From: Nakamurella flava
GTDB taxonomy: Bacteria; Actinomycetota; Actinomycetes; Mycobacteriales; Nakamurellaceae
Direction of reading: 5' to 3'
Assembly: GCF_005298075.1 (NCBI RefSeq)
Contig: NZ_SZZH01000001.1
Span: 2,392,897-2,456,896 of the forward strand
DNA: 64,000 bases
Part shown: piece after piece, positions 25,124 to 33,558 of the stretch
Numbering within the stretch: position 1 is the stretch's first letter
Layout of the letters: every line of letters starts with the position of its first letter
Made by a program: the position numbers and the translations under genes
Notes under the pieces: model-generated
Databases searched by the model: none
Told to the model about the DNA's origin: nothing
Seen by the model: only the letters and a program-made list of their open reading frames with translations

Positions 25124-25443
25124 AGCGGACACCGATCACCCTGTTCGTGCTGCTCGGCGTCGGGCTGACCCTGGTACTGGCCTTCTTTGTCAGTCCGCTG
25201 GCCAGTTCCGCCCCCGACGGGCTGGAACGGGTCGCCATCGACCAGGGCTTCGAAGGCCAGGCCACCGAGCACGCGATGGCCACCGGTCCGCTGGCCGACT
25301 ACAGCGTCGCGGGGATCCACGAGACCTGGCTGTCGACCGGGCTGTCCGGCGTCATCGGGGTCGTCCTGTGTTTCGCGCTGGCCGCTGCCCTGGTGCTGGC
25401 GATCCGATGGGTGCGCCGCCGCCCGACCGTCCCGACGGCCTGA
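25120..25443 (+). CDS. CbiN/PDGLE-domain small membrane subunit
   Basis: A 107-residue protein with two transmembrane helices (about residues 5-25 and 75-97) and an extracytoplasmic loop that starts with SSAPDGLERVAIDQGF, the PDGLE motif. Such proteins replace or assist CbiN in loading CbiM with metal. The start ATG 25120 overlaps the cbiM stop as ATGA. The loop contains His residues (TEHAM, GIHETW) that may contact the metal. Nine nt separate it from cbiQ. Confidence 0.88.
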   Translation: MKRTPITLFVLLGVGLTLVLAFFVSPLASSAPDGLERVAIDQGFEGQATEHAMATGPLADYSVAGIHETWLSTGLSGVIGVVLCFALAAALVLAIRWVRRRPTVPTA

Positions 25444-25452
25444 GGCACGGTC

Positions 25453-26238
25453 ATGGGATCGGGCCCCGGGCACAGCCACGTGTTCTTCGTGCACACCGAC
25501 TCCGGGGTGCACCGGCTGGCGCCGGAGTGCAAGCTCGTCGCCACCCTGCTGTTCGTCTTCGCGGTCGTCGCCACGCCGCGGGAGGCGTTCTGGGCTTTCG
25601 CGCTGGACGCCGCGATCTTGGTCGCCATCGCGCTGGTCGCGCGGGTGCCGCTGGGAAAGCTCGCCCGCCGCATGGTGATCGAGGTGCCGTTCCTGGCGTT
25701 CGCGGTGTTCCTGCCGCTCGTCGGCCACGGCCCGTTCGTCGACGTCGGGTTCCTGACCCTCTCCGAGCCGGGCCTGTGGGGCGCCTGGAACATCGTCGTC
25801 AAAGGCACGTTGGGCGTGGCGGCCACCTCGCTGCTGACCGCCACGACGACGGTGCCGGAGCTGCTGCTCGCCCTCCAGCGGCTGCGGGTGCCCCGGGCCC
25901 TGGTCGGCATCGCCAGCTTCATGCTGCGGTACGGGCAGGTGCTCACCGACGACCTCCGCCGCATGCGGATCGCCCGCCTGTCCCGGGGCGACGACCCCCG
26001 GTGGCTGTGGCAGGTGGCCGGGATCGCCCGGACCGCCGGGGCGCTGTTCGTCCGGTCGTACGAGCGTGGGGAACGGGTCTACGTGGCCATGCTGGCCCGC
26101 GGCTACGGCTTCGCCGCGGACGAGACCGCCGACGAGATCGCCAGCGGCCGGGCCCCCCGACGTTCCTGGCTCAGCGCCCTGACCGCCCCGGTGGCCGCCG
26201 GTGTCGTCTGCGGCGTGGCCCTGGCCGGTGCCCGATGA
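25453..26238 (+). CDS. cbiQ: CbiQ, transmembrane (T) component of the nickel/cobalt ECF transporter
   Basis: A 261-residue membrane protein with about five helices. The N-terminus SGPGHSHVFFVHTDSGVHRLAPECKL has several histidines before the first helix. The coupling helices that dock on the ATPase are visible as RYGQVLTDDLRRMRIARLSRG and RSYERGERVYVAMLARGYG, both containing the family Ala-Arg-Gly type motifs. It transmits ATP-driven movement from CbiO to CbiM. The stop overlaps the cbiO start (ATGA). Confidence 0.93.
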   Translation: MGSGPGHSHVFFVHTDSGVHRLAPECKLVATLLFVFAVVATPREAFWAFALDAAILVAIALVARVPLGKLARRMVIEVPFLAFAVFLPLVGHGPFVDVGFLTLSEPGLWGAWNIVVKGTLGVAATSLLTATTTVPELLLALQRLRVPRALVGIASFMLRYGQVLTDDLRRMRIARLSRGDDPRWLWQVAGIARTAGALFVRSYERGERVYVAMLARGYGFAADETADEIASGRAPRRSWLSALTAPVAAGVVCGVALAGAR

Positions 26239-26999
26239 CCGCCGCACCGCAGGCCCAGGGCCGGCTCCAGGGCCGGCTCCAGGTCAGTGAACTCGCCTTC
26301 GCCTACCCCGACGGCCGGCAGGTGCTGTTCGGCGTCGACCTGCTCGTCGAACCCGGGGAACGGGTCGCCATCCTCGGGCCCAACGGGGCCGGCAAGACCA
26401 CGCTCGTCCTGCACCTCAACGGCACTCTGCTGGCCGGGGCCGGTTCGGTGACGGTCGACGGCGTGACCGCGGAGAAGTCGACGCTGCGGGAGATCCGCCG
26501 CCGGGTGGGCGTGGTGTTCCAGGACCCGGACGATCAGCTGTTCTCGCCGACCGTCCGGGACGATGTGGCCTTCGGTCCGCGCAATCTCGGTCTGCGTGGC
26601 CACGACCTGCAGCACCGGGTGCACGACGCCCTGCACGCGGTAGGGATGGAATCGGCCGTCGGCCGGGCCCCGCACCACCTGTCGTTCGGGCAGCGGCGGC
26701 GGGTGGCCGCGGCGACCGTGCTGGCGATGGATCCCACCGTGCTGGTGCTGGACGAGCCGTCGTCCAACCTCGACCCGCAGGCCCGTCGAGAGTTCGCCGA
26801 CATCGTGCTCTCGCTCGGTCTGACGACGGTGATGGTCACCCACGACCTGCTCTACGCCCTGCAGCTGTGCCCCCGCTCGGTGATCATGGACGAGGGGCGG
26901 ATCGTCGCCGACGGGCCGACCCGCGAGATCCTGGCCGACGGGGAACTGCTGGCCGCCCACCGTCTGGAACTGCCCGTCGGGTGCGTCCTGCCGGTCTGA
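26235..26999 (+). CDS. cbiO: CbiO, ATPase of the nickel/cobalt ECF transporter
   Basis: A 254-residue ABC ATPase. Walker A GPNGAGKT is at 48-55, the Q-loop is Gln96 in VVFQDPDDQLFSPTV (the DDQLF form is typical of ECF ATPases), signature LSFGQ is at 149-153, Walker B LVLDEP is at 170-175 and the switch His is 203. It powers metal uptake through CbiQ and CbiM. The ATG at 26235 overlaps the cbiQ stop. The open frame extends far upstream through cbiQ, but only this start gives a normal ABC N-terminus. It is the last gene of the MoxR-VWA-CbiMNQO unit; the next gene follows after 43 nt. Confidence 0.95.
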   Translation: MTAAPQAQGRLQGRLQVSELAFAYPDGRQVLFGVDLLVEPGERVAILGPNGAGKTTLVLHLNGTLLAGAGSVTVDGVTAEKSTLREIRRRVGVVFQDPDDQLFSPTVRDDVAFGPRNLGLRGHDLQHRVHDALHAVGMESAVGRAPHHLSFGQRRRVAAATVLAMDPTVLVLDEPSSNLDPQARREFADIVLSLGLTTVMVTHDLLYALQLCPRSVIMDEGRIVADGPTREILADGELLAAHRLELPVGCVLPV

Positions 27000-27042
27000 C
27001 CGGCGGGGCGTGAGGGTCGTTCGGCCGGGGAACGGTGGACCC

Positions 27043-27393
27043 ATGGCCGACAAGAAGAGCACCGACGTCGACGACGTGTGGGACGACTGGAAGGACGCGG
27101 TCACCATGACCGCCTCCGAGATCGAGAAGTGGCTGGACACCGACGAATCGAAGGAGGTCGGTGACAAGAGCGGCGGTGGTGAGTCCACCGGCCATGAATC
27201 GGGTCGCAAGATCGTGAAGATCCTCGGCAAGAAGAAGGCCGACCTCACCGACGCGGACGTGGAGTGGATGCACAAGATGGTCGGGTACGTCCATCGGCAC
27301 GCGGCCCAACGTCCGGACAAGTCGGCCGACGAGCTGAAGACCTCGCACTGGCGGTACTCGCTGATGAACTGGGGCCATGACCCGTTGAAGTAG
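27043..27393 (+). CDS. DUF3140 protein
   Basis: A 116-residue small, highly charged protein. The segment DDWKDAVTMTASEIEKWLDTDESKEVG is the DUF3140 hallmark. GRKIVKILGKKKADLTDADVEWMHKMVGYVHRHAAQRP and the C-terminal HWRYSLMNWGHDP complete it. Function is unknown; the family is found in actinobacteria and some other soil bacteria, often near stress genes, and the basic helices may contact nucleic acid. The ATG at 27043 is preferred over a GTG at 27010 because residues before it do not match the family. It is convergent with the next gene. Confidence 0.82.
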   Translation: MADKKSTDVDDVWDDWKDAVTMTASEIEKWLDTDESKEVGDKSGGGESTGHESGRKIVKILGKKKADLTDADVEWMHKMVGYVHRHAAQRPDKSADELKTSHWRYSLMNWGHDPLK

Positions 27394-27436
27394 GCCGAAG
27401 AAGGAGCGGCTGCCCCGGTCGGTCAACCGGTGGGAG

Positions 27437-28423
27437 TCAGAAGCGGAGGCCGGCCAGGACGGCCCGGTGGTCGCTGCCGCCCGCGTCGAGCACCGAGTCC
27501 GAGGTGACCGCCAGACCACGCACCAGCACGTGGTCCGGCCGGGTGAGCGGCAACCCGGCCGGCCAGGTGAAACCGAACCCGCCACCCGTGGCGATGCGGC
27601 TGTCGGTGAGTTCGCCGGTCAGGTCGCCGAACCGGGGGTCGGTCCCGGCCGTGTTCAGATCACCCAGCACCAGGACCCGCGGAGCGGGGTCGGCGGCGAC
27701 GAGCGCGGCGAGCTCGGTCAGACCGGCGTCGCGGGCGGCGGTGTCGCCGGGCCGCACGGACGCCAGATGGACGACGTAGACGGCGATCTCGCCGAGCGGA
27801 TGCTCGACCGGGACCCGCAGCGCGCGGGCCCAACCCAGGCCGAGCTCCAGCTGCTGGGTGTTCCCGAGGTCCCAGTTCGACCACAGACCCACCGTCCCGA
27901 CGGTGCTCTGGTGCGGGTAGGCGCCGTCGAGCTGCTGCTGCGCGGCCGCGCCGGTGGTGGACGACAGCTCCTGCACGGCCACCAGGCCGGCCCCGGAGGC
28001 CGCCAGCGCATCGGCCGCCGCACCCGGCCGGGGATTGGTCGCTCCGATGTTCTGGGTGGCGACCAGCAGGTCGGGCGCCGCGCCCACCCCGTTGGCCTCC
28101 GCCGGCCGCGGCAGCAACTGCGGGACGAAGACGGCCGACCACACCAGGGCGGGGACCAGCACGGCCGCGAGCCCCCACCAGGCGCGGCGGACCAGGGCCA
28201 GCACCGCGAGCAGCGCCACCAGCACTGCGGACCACGGCAGGAAGCTGTTCCAGCCGGTACCCAGGCCCTGCCAGGACGGGGCGTGGGGGGCGAACCAGAC
28301 GGCCAGGGACAGCAGGAGAGCCACTACCGCGATTCCCCAGCCCCGACGGCGCCGCCCTCGCCGCACCGGGCCGCGGGTCGGTGGCGCAGGCGGTACCGGG
28401 CTCATGGGCATGGTCGAGGTCAC
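27437..28423 (-). CDS. Membrane-anchored endonuclease/exonuclease/phosphatase family protein
   Basis: A 328-residue protein. The N-terminal 105 residues contain a basic patch (RRGRRRRGWG) and three hydrophobic helices. The EEP domain then lies outside the membrane. Active-site motifs are ATQNIGATNP (metal-binding Asn), VAVQELSS (Glu), VLVLGDLNTAGTDP (Asp/Asn) and GGSDHRAVLAGL (Asp-His pair). The layout of three helices plus EEP domain resembles VanJ-type lipid-pyrophosphate phosphatases, so a role in cell-envelope lipid recycling is possible. GTG 28423, ATG 28411 and ATG 28405 are alternative starts. Substrate unknown. Confidence 0.8.
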   Translation of the reverse strand: MTSTMPMSPVPPAPPTRGPVRRGRRRRGWGIAVVALLLSLAVWFAPHAPSWQGLGTGWNSFLPWSAVLVALLAVLALVRRAWWGLAAVLVPALVWSAVFVPQLLPRPAEANGVGAAPDLLVATQNIGATNPRPGAAADALAASGAGLVAVQELSSTTGAAAQQQLDGAYPHQSTVGTVGLWSNWDLGNTQQLELGLGWARALRVPVEHPLGEIAVYVVHLASVRPGDTAARDAGLTELAALVAADPAPRVLVLGDLNTAGTDPRFGDLTGELTDSRIATGGGFGFTWPAGLPLTRPDHVLVRGLAVTSDSVLDAGGSDHRAVLAGLRF

Positions 28424-28556
28424 CGCACTGGACGCCGTGGACCCGCCGCGGGTTGCCCGTCTACGGCCCGTGGCACCCGACCCCGGGCCGCCCGGCAGTG
28501 AGAGGATCGGCCCGGTATGTCAGTGCGGCACCGTCGGATCACCCAGGAGGAACGTG

Positions 28557-29678
28557 ATGGCCGGAGCGGACGGACCACAGAACCCGCCCCCGAAGTACGG
28601 CGTGCACACCCCCGACAACGACGATCTCGGACTCCCGTCGTTCAGCTCGCGGGACTGGGTGGCCACCGCCGCGGCCCTGGCCGAACGCCGACCCGACGTC
28701 GCGATCATGGGTGCCCCGTTCGACATCTCGACCACCTACCGGGCCGGGGCCCGCTTCGGGCCGCGCGCCATCCGGGCCAACACCTACGACCCGGGCACCT
28801 ATCACCTGGATCTGGGCCTGGAGATCTTCGACTGGCTGGACGTCGTCGACGCCGGTGACGCGTACTGCCCGCACGGGCAGACCGAACGGTCGCACGCCAA
28901 CATCGAGTCCAAGGTGGTCGACCTGCTGGCCGCCGACGCGTTCCCGGTGATCCTCGGCGGCGACCACTCGATCACCTACCCCGCGGCCACGGCCGTCGCC
29001 CGCAAGTACGGCTGGGGCAAGGTCGGGCTGCTGCACTTCGACGCGCACGCCGACACCGCCGACACCATCGAGGGTTCGCTCGTCTCGCACGGCACCCCGA
29101 TGCGCCGGCTCATCGAGTCCGGCGCGATCCGCGGTCGCAACTTCGTCCAGGTCGGGCTGCGCGGCTACTGGCCGCCGCCGGAGGTCTTCGACTGGATGCA
29201 GGAGCAGGAGATGACCTGGCACCTCATGCACGAGGTGTGGGACCGGGGCAGCCGGGCCGTCATCACCGACGCCATCGCCCGGGCCGGCGACGGCTGCGAC
29301 GCCCTCTACCTGTCGGTCGACATCGACGTGCTGGATCCGGGTTTCGCCCCCGGGACCGGGACCCCCGAACCGGGCGGCATGAACCCGGCCGATCTGCTGC
29401 GAGCGGTCCGATCCATCGCGCTGGAGACCCCGATCGTGGCGCTGGACGTCGTCGAGGTGTCCCCGCCGTACGACGTCTCCGACAACACCGCCAACAACGC
29501 CCACCGGGTGGTGCTCGAGGTGCTGGGCGCGCTCGCCCACAAACGCCGCCAGCAGGCCGGGGCCCCGGTCACCCGGCCCGGCTACGCGCCCGACCCGGCG
29601 ACCGTCCGGTACGCCCCGCAACCCACCGAGTGGTCGCGGCCACCGGGTACCCCGGTGCCGGGCCCCGGTGAGCGCTGA
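28557..29678 (+). CDS. Ureohydrolase (agmatinase/arginase family)
   Basis: A 373-residue binuclear-metal hydrolase. Metal-binding motifs are ILGGDHSITYP (first His), HFDAHADTADT (Asp-x-His-x-Asp) and LYLSVDIDVLDPGFAPGTGTPEPGG (Asp-x-Asp). MGAPFDISTTYRAGARFGPRAIR precedes them. It has N-terminal (about 45 residues) and C-terminal (about 45 residues, Pro-rich) extensions relative to classical agmatinase of about 300 residues. Enzymes of this long type include guanidine hydrolase and guanidinobutyrase as well as agmatinase, so the substrate is open. ATG 28557 has a perfect GGAGG site 6 nt upstream. The family normally uses manganese, or nickel in guanidine hydrolase, which is notable beside the Ni/Co importer. 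Confidence 0.85.
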   Translation: MAGADGPQNPPPKYGVHTPDNDDLGLPSFSSRDWVATAAALAERRPDVAIMGAPFDISTTYRAGARFGPRAIRANTYDPGTYHLDLGLEIFDWLDVVDAGDAYCPHGQTERSHANIESKVVDLLAADAFPVILGGDHSITYPAATAVARKYGWGKVGLLHFDAHADTADTIEGSLVSHGTPMRRLIESGAIRGRNFVQVGLRGYWPPPEVFDWMQEQEMTWHLMHEVWDRGSRAVITDAIARAGDGCDALYLSVDIDVLDPGFAPGTGTPEPGGMNPADLLRAVRSIALETPIVALDVVEVSPPYDVSDNTANNAHRVVLEVLGALAHKRRQQAGAPVTRPGYAPDPATVRYAPQPTEWSRPPGTPVPGPGER

Positions 29679-29751
29679 GGACACCGTCGGCGCCACGTCT
29701 AGGATCGGCGCGCACCCGGCGTCGCCGCGTGCCCGACAGGAGGACCCCGCC

Positions 29752-30696
29752 ATGACCGCTACTGCCGACGTCACCGCCGATCCGTCCGGCGGCTGGGCCC
29801 TGGCGATCGACATCGGCGGCACGAAGGTCGACGCCGCGCTGGTCTCGCCGACCGGAGAGGTGTTGCGGGACAGCCTGTCCCGCCGGCCCACCGGCCGGAC
29901 GTCGAGCCGGGAGCAGCTCTCGGAAGCCATCCGGACGGCGGCCGCGGCCGCGCTGGCCGCCCTGCCGGCGGGTGACCGGGTGGTCGGTGTCGGCGTCGGG
30001 TCGGCCGGGCCGGTCGACATCCCGGCCGGCACGGTCGCCCCGATCAATCTGCCCGCCGCCAAGGACCTGCCGGTCGCCGGCCTGCTCGCCGACCTCGTCC
30101 CCGGCGCCCGGGTCGCCCTGGCCCTGGACGGCACCTGCATCGCGCTGGCCGAACACTGGCTCGGCGCGCTGGCCGGGTGCGACAGCGCGCTGGCCATGGT
30201 CGTCTCCACCGGCGTCGGGGGCGGTTTCATCACCGACGGCCGGCCGGTGACCGGGGCGACCGGCAACGCCGGCCACATCGGGCAGATCCGGGTGGGGCCG
30301 CGGAACGCCGAGGACCCGTCCGCCGGCACCGTCGAGGCGATGGGTGCCGGGCCGGGCACCGTGGCCTGGGCCCGGGCCCAGGGCTGGACGGGCGAGACCG
30401 GCGAGGACCTCGCCGCCGCCTACCGGGCCGGCGACGAAATCGCCCGCCGAGCCGTCGCCCGCTCGGCCCAGGCGGTCGGCGACGGCATCGCCACCGCCGC
30501 CACCCTCTACGAACTGCAGGCCGTCGCCATCGCCGGCGGCTTCGTCAACGTCGCCGACGACTACGTCGCCCAGGTGCAGGCCGCCGTGGAGGCTTCCGCG
30601 CTGCACGCCTATGCCCGGGCCGTCCGCGTCACCACGTCCGGACTGGGCGGCGACGGGCCCCTCATCGGCGCGGCCGCGCTGATCCTCCGTTCCTGA
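29752..30696 (+). CDS. ROK-family sugar kinase
   Basis: A 314-residue ATP-dependent sugar kinase-type ROK protein. The ATP-binding motif LAIDIGGTKVDAALV is near the N-terminus (residues 15-30). VVSTGVGGGFITDGRPVTGATGNAGHIG is the second phosphate motif with the conserved ROK His. The usual zinc-binding CxCGxxGCxE cluster is replaced by a Cys-free stretch (GPRNAEDPSAGTVEAMGAG), as in zinc-independent ROK kinases. No helix-turn-helix is present. Glucokinase or fructokinase activity is likely but not decidable. ATG 29752 has AGGAGG nine bases upstream. It precedes a ROK repressor and a sugar importer, so it may phosphorylate the imported sugar. Confidence 0.82.
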   Translation: MTATADVTADPSGGWALAIDIGGTKVDAALVSPTGEVLRDSLSRRPTGRTSSREQLSEAIRTAAAAALAALPAGDRVVGVGVGSAGPVDIPAGTVAPINLPAAKDLPVAGLLADLVPGARVALALDGTCIALAEHWLGALAGCDSALAMVVSTGVGGGFITDGRPVTGATGNAGHIGQIRVGPRNAEDPSAGTVEAMGAGPGTVAWARAQGWTGETGEDLAAAYRAGDEIARRAVARSAQAVGDGIATAATLYELQAVAIAGGFVNVADDYVAQVQAAVEASALHAYARAVRVTTSGLGGDGPLIGAAALILRS

Positions 30697-30818
30697 GGCG
30701 CTGCGCGTTCAGGCCACCCGGCGTCGGGTTCGGCGGGATGTCCGGGTCGTCGTATTACGGTGGCCGGGAGCGGCCGGCCACGCCCGTTCGCGTCCGGCCG
30801 ACCGCACAGGAGCCCACC

Positions 30819-32066
30819 ATGCGCAGAGGGTCGAACCTGCCTGCGGTGGGGACCTACAACCAGAGCCTGGTCCTGGACCTGATCCGCCGCGCCCCGGACG
30901 GGCTCAGCCGGGTCGAACTCGCGGCGCGGACCGGCCTGTCGGCCCAGACCCTGAGCAACGTGACCCGACGATTGTCCGACGAGGGCCTGATCGGCGAGGC
31001 CGGCAAGGTGATCGCCGGTCCGGGGAAGCCCCGGACGCTGCTCGCGTTGAACGCCGGATCGCGCTTCGCCGTCGGGGTGCATCTGGACCCCGCGGTCGAC
31101 ACCCTGGTGGTCATCGACCTCAGCGGTGCGGTGATCGCCCAGGCCGAGCACCCGCCGAGACTGCAGGGGTCCGGCCGCGAGCTGGTGGGGTCCATCGCCG
31201 CCTCGGTGTCGGCTCTCATCGACCGGGCCGGGGTGAGCCGGGAACGGGTGCTCGGGATCGGTGTGGCGGCGCCGGGACCGCTGGACGCCGAGCGGGGACG
31301 TCTGCTCAACCCGCCGCTGTTGACGCCCTGGCACGGCGTCGAGGTCCGGGACGAGCTGCAGGCCGCGTCCGGCCTCGCGATAGCGCTCGAGAAGGACGTG
31401 ACTGCAGCGATTGTCGGTGAGATGTGGTTCGACCACGAGGACGATCTGGTCGATGCGACGTTCCTGTACTACGGGGCCGGGATCGGGGCCGGGTTGAGCG
31501 TGGCCGGGGCGCCGGTCCGCGGCCGCACCGGGAACGCCGGGAACATCGCGCATCTCATCGTCGACCCGACGGGACCACCGTGCAGCTGCGGGCTCCGGGG
31601 CTGTCTGGGACCGTCGGTCGATCCCCGCCGGTTGCTGGCCGACGCGGGGCTGGCGGGGCCGTCCACCGGCCCGCTGGGCGGCGAGGACGGTCCCCCGGCG
31701 CCCGACACCCGACGGGAGCTGGACCGGCTGTGCCGCCGGGCCGCGCGGGGCGAGCCGCGCGCTGTGGCCGTCATGGACCGCACCGCGCGTCACCTCGCCC
31801 GGGCGGTCGTCGAGGTCAACAACCTGCTCGACTCCAACGCGGTCGTCATCGGCGGGCCGGTGTGGGCCCGGTTGTCACCGGTGCTGTCCGAGCTGTTCGG
31901 CGACCGGCTCGCGTCCGGCGCGGCCGCTGGGGCGACGACCTCGACCCGACCGATCGCCGTGCGGCCGTCGCGGCTGGGCGTGGACATCGCGGCGGTCGGC
32001 GCCGCCTGCCTGGTCCTGGACCAGGCGTTCGTCGCGCGCCCCGCCGACCTGTTGATCACTACCTGA
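30819..32066 (+). CDS. ROK-family transcriptional repressor
   Basis: A 415-residue NagC/XylR-type regulator. A winged helix-turn-helix (residues 10-75: YNQSLVLDLIRRAPDGLSRVELAARTGLSAQTLSNVTRRL) precedes a ROK sugar-sensing domain with LGIGVAAPGPLDAERG, GNAGNIAHLIVD and the zinc motif CSCGLRGCLG. The position directly upstream of, and in the same direction as, the sugar ABC operon (110 nt) suggests that it controls the AT-rich promoter in that gap and is released by a sugar or sugar phosphate. The ATG at 30819 is preceded by AGGAG. The much longer upstream open frame overlaps the ROK kinase and is not used. Confidence 0.88.
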   Translation: MRRGSNLPAVGTYNQSLVLDLIRRAPDGLSRVELAARTGLSAQTLSNVTRRLSDEGLIGEAGKVIAGPGKPRTLLALNAGSRFAVGVHLDPAVDTLVVIDLSGAVIAQAEHPPRLQGSGRELVGSIAASVSALIDRAGVSRERVLGIGVAAPGPLDAERGRLLNPPLLTPWHGVEVRDELQAASGLAIALEKDVTAAIVGEMWFDHEDDLVDATFLYYGAGIGAGLSVAGAPVRGRTGNAGNIAHLIVDPTGPPCSCGLRGCLGPSVDPRRLLADAGLAGPSTGPLGGEDGPPAPDTRRELDRLCRRAARGEPRAVAVMDRTARHLARAVVEVNNLLDSNAVVIGGPVWARLSPVLSELFGDRLASGAAAGATTSTRPIAVRPSRLGVDIAAVGAACLVLDQAFVARPADLLITT

Positions 32067-32098
32067 TCGATGCAGTACCACCGCGGCCCAACCGGCCA

Positions 32099-32128
32099 TT
32101 GACGTGATTAATCCATTTGATTTATAAA
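32099..32128 (+). promoter_or_regulatory. Promoter of the first sugar ABC operon
   Basis: TTGACG (32099-32104) and TATAAA (32123-32128) with an 18-nt spacer lie 48 nt before the binding-protein start, in an island of unusually low GC. The spacer contains GATTAATCC, suited to binding by a ROK or LacI-type repressor. This is the clearest housekeeping-type promoter in the window. Confidence 0.7.
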
Positions 32129-32176
32129 GCTCCTACCGACGTCCGATGGGGAGGTCGGCAGCAAGGGAGCTGGTGG

Positions 32177-33556
32177 ATGAAGACCGCGCGAAAGTTGATG
32201 GCGACCAAGGTGTTGAGCCTGGGTATCGCACTCGGTGTGGCCGCGTCGCTGACCGCGTGCGGCAGCTCGGACTCGGCGTCCGGGGGTGACGCCAAGACGA
32301 TCAAGGTCGCGTACCAGACCACCGCCACGTTCGACCAGATGCAGACGCTGATGGAGACCACGAAGAAGCAGTTCGAGGCGGCCAACCCCGGCGTCACCGT
32401 GGAGTTGCAGCCGGTACAGGCCGAGGGTGCGGATTACTACACCAAGCTCGCGCTGATGAACAAGTCGTCCGAGACCGCTCCGGACGTCCAGTACGAGGAC
32501 ACCTTCAAGATCCAGTCCGACGCCGCCGCCGGCTACCTGCTGCCACTGGACGACAAGCTCGCCGGCTGGGACGACTGGAAGCTCTACGCCGACGGCGCCA
32601 AGCAGGCCGGCCAGGGGCCGGACGGCAAGACCTACGGCGTCTCGCTCGGCACCGACACCCGTGGGATCTGGTACAACAAGGACCTTTTCGCGCAGGCCGG
32701 AATAGCCGTCCCGTGGCAGCCGAAGACCTGGGCCGACGTCATGACCGCCGCGAAGACGGTCAAGGAGAAGCTCCCCGACGTCATCCCACTGAACATGTAC
32801 TCCGGCAAGACAGCCGGTGAGGCCGCCTCGATGCAGACCTTCGAGATGCTGATGTCCGGCACCCCGGACTGGCTGTACGACTACGACACGAAGAAGTGGG
32901 TCACCGGCAGCCAGGGCTTCAAGGATTCCCTGCAGTTCGTCTCCGACGTCTACCAGGGCGGCGTCGGCCCGTCGCTGCAGCAGGCGCTCGACCCGAACAT
33001 CTTCACCAACGTCACCGCCGAGTGGCTGCCCAAGGGCAAGCTCGCCATGGCGCTCGACGGCTCCTGGCAGTCGGCCGCGTGGGTCGACGGCGGCACCGCT
33101 CCGTGGCCCCAGTGGGACCAGACCCTGGGCCTGGCCGCCATGCCGACCCAGAACGGGCAGGCCCCCGGCTCCACCAGCATGTCCGGCGGGTGGACCCTGG
33201 CCCTGGGCAAGAACACCGCGAACCCCGATCTGGCCTTCAAGTTCCTGACGACGGCCATGACCAAGGAGAACGCGCTCTCCTACGACATCGACAACAGCCA
33301 GATCGCCGTCCGTTCCGACGTCGCCGCCGATCCGTCGTACACCAAGGCCAACCCGAGCTTCGAGTTCTTCTCCCAGCTGGTCGACGTCACGCACTTCCGT
33401 CCGGCGACCGAGGACTACAGCCAGATCTCGAACGCCATCCAGGTCGCCATGGAGGCCGTCATGACCGGCCAGTCCAGCGTCTCCGACGCGGCCGCCGCCT
33501 ACGACCAGGCCGTCATCAAGATCGTCGGCCAGGACAAGACCCAGGCCGCGAGCTGA
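32177..33556 (+). CDS. Extracellular solute-binding lipoprotein of a sugar ABC importer
   Basis: A 459-residue family-1 (MalE-like) binding protein. The signal peptide with lipobox (SLTAC, Cys at about residue 27) is followed by a GSSDSASGG linker. Conserved features are FEAANPGVTVELQPVQAEG, DVQYEDTFKIQSDAAAGYL, GVSLGTDTRGIWYNKDLFAQAG and LAMALDGSWQSAAW. The many Trp/Tyr residues fit an oligosaccharide ligand. ATG 32177 follows a GGGAGCTGGTGG site. The operon continues with two permeases and a GH38 alpha-mannosidase, so a mannose-containing oligosaccharide is the best guess for cargo. Confidence 0.9.
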   Translation: MKTARKLMATKVLSLGIALGVAASLTACGSSDSASGGDAKTIKVAYQTTATFDQMQTLMETTKKQFEAANPGVTVELQPVQAEGADYYTKLALMNKSSETAPDVQYEDTFKIQSDAAAGYLLPLDDKLAGWDDWKLYADGAKQAGQGPDGKTYGVSLGTDTRGIWYNKDLFAQAGIAVPWQPKTWADVMTAAKTVKEKLPDVIPLNMYSGKTAGEAASMQTFEMLMSGTPDWLYDYDTKKWVTGSQGFKDSLQFVSDVYQGGVGPSLQQALDPNIFTNVTAEWLPKGKLAMALDGSWQSAAWVDGGTAPWPQWDQTLGLAAMPTQNGQAPGSTSMSGGWTLALGKNTANPDLAFKFLTTAMTKENALSYDIDNSQIAVRSDVAADPSYTKANPSFEFFSQLVDVTHFRPATEDYSQISNAIQVAMEAVMTGQSSVSDAAAAYDQAVIKIVGQDKTQAAS

Positions 33557-33558
33557 CC

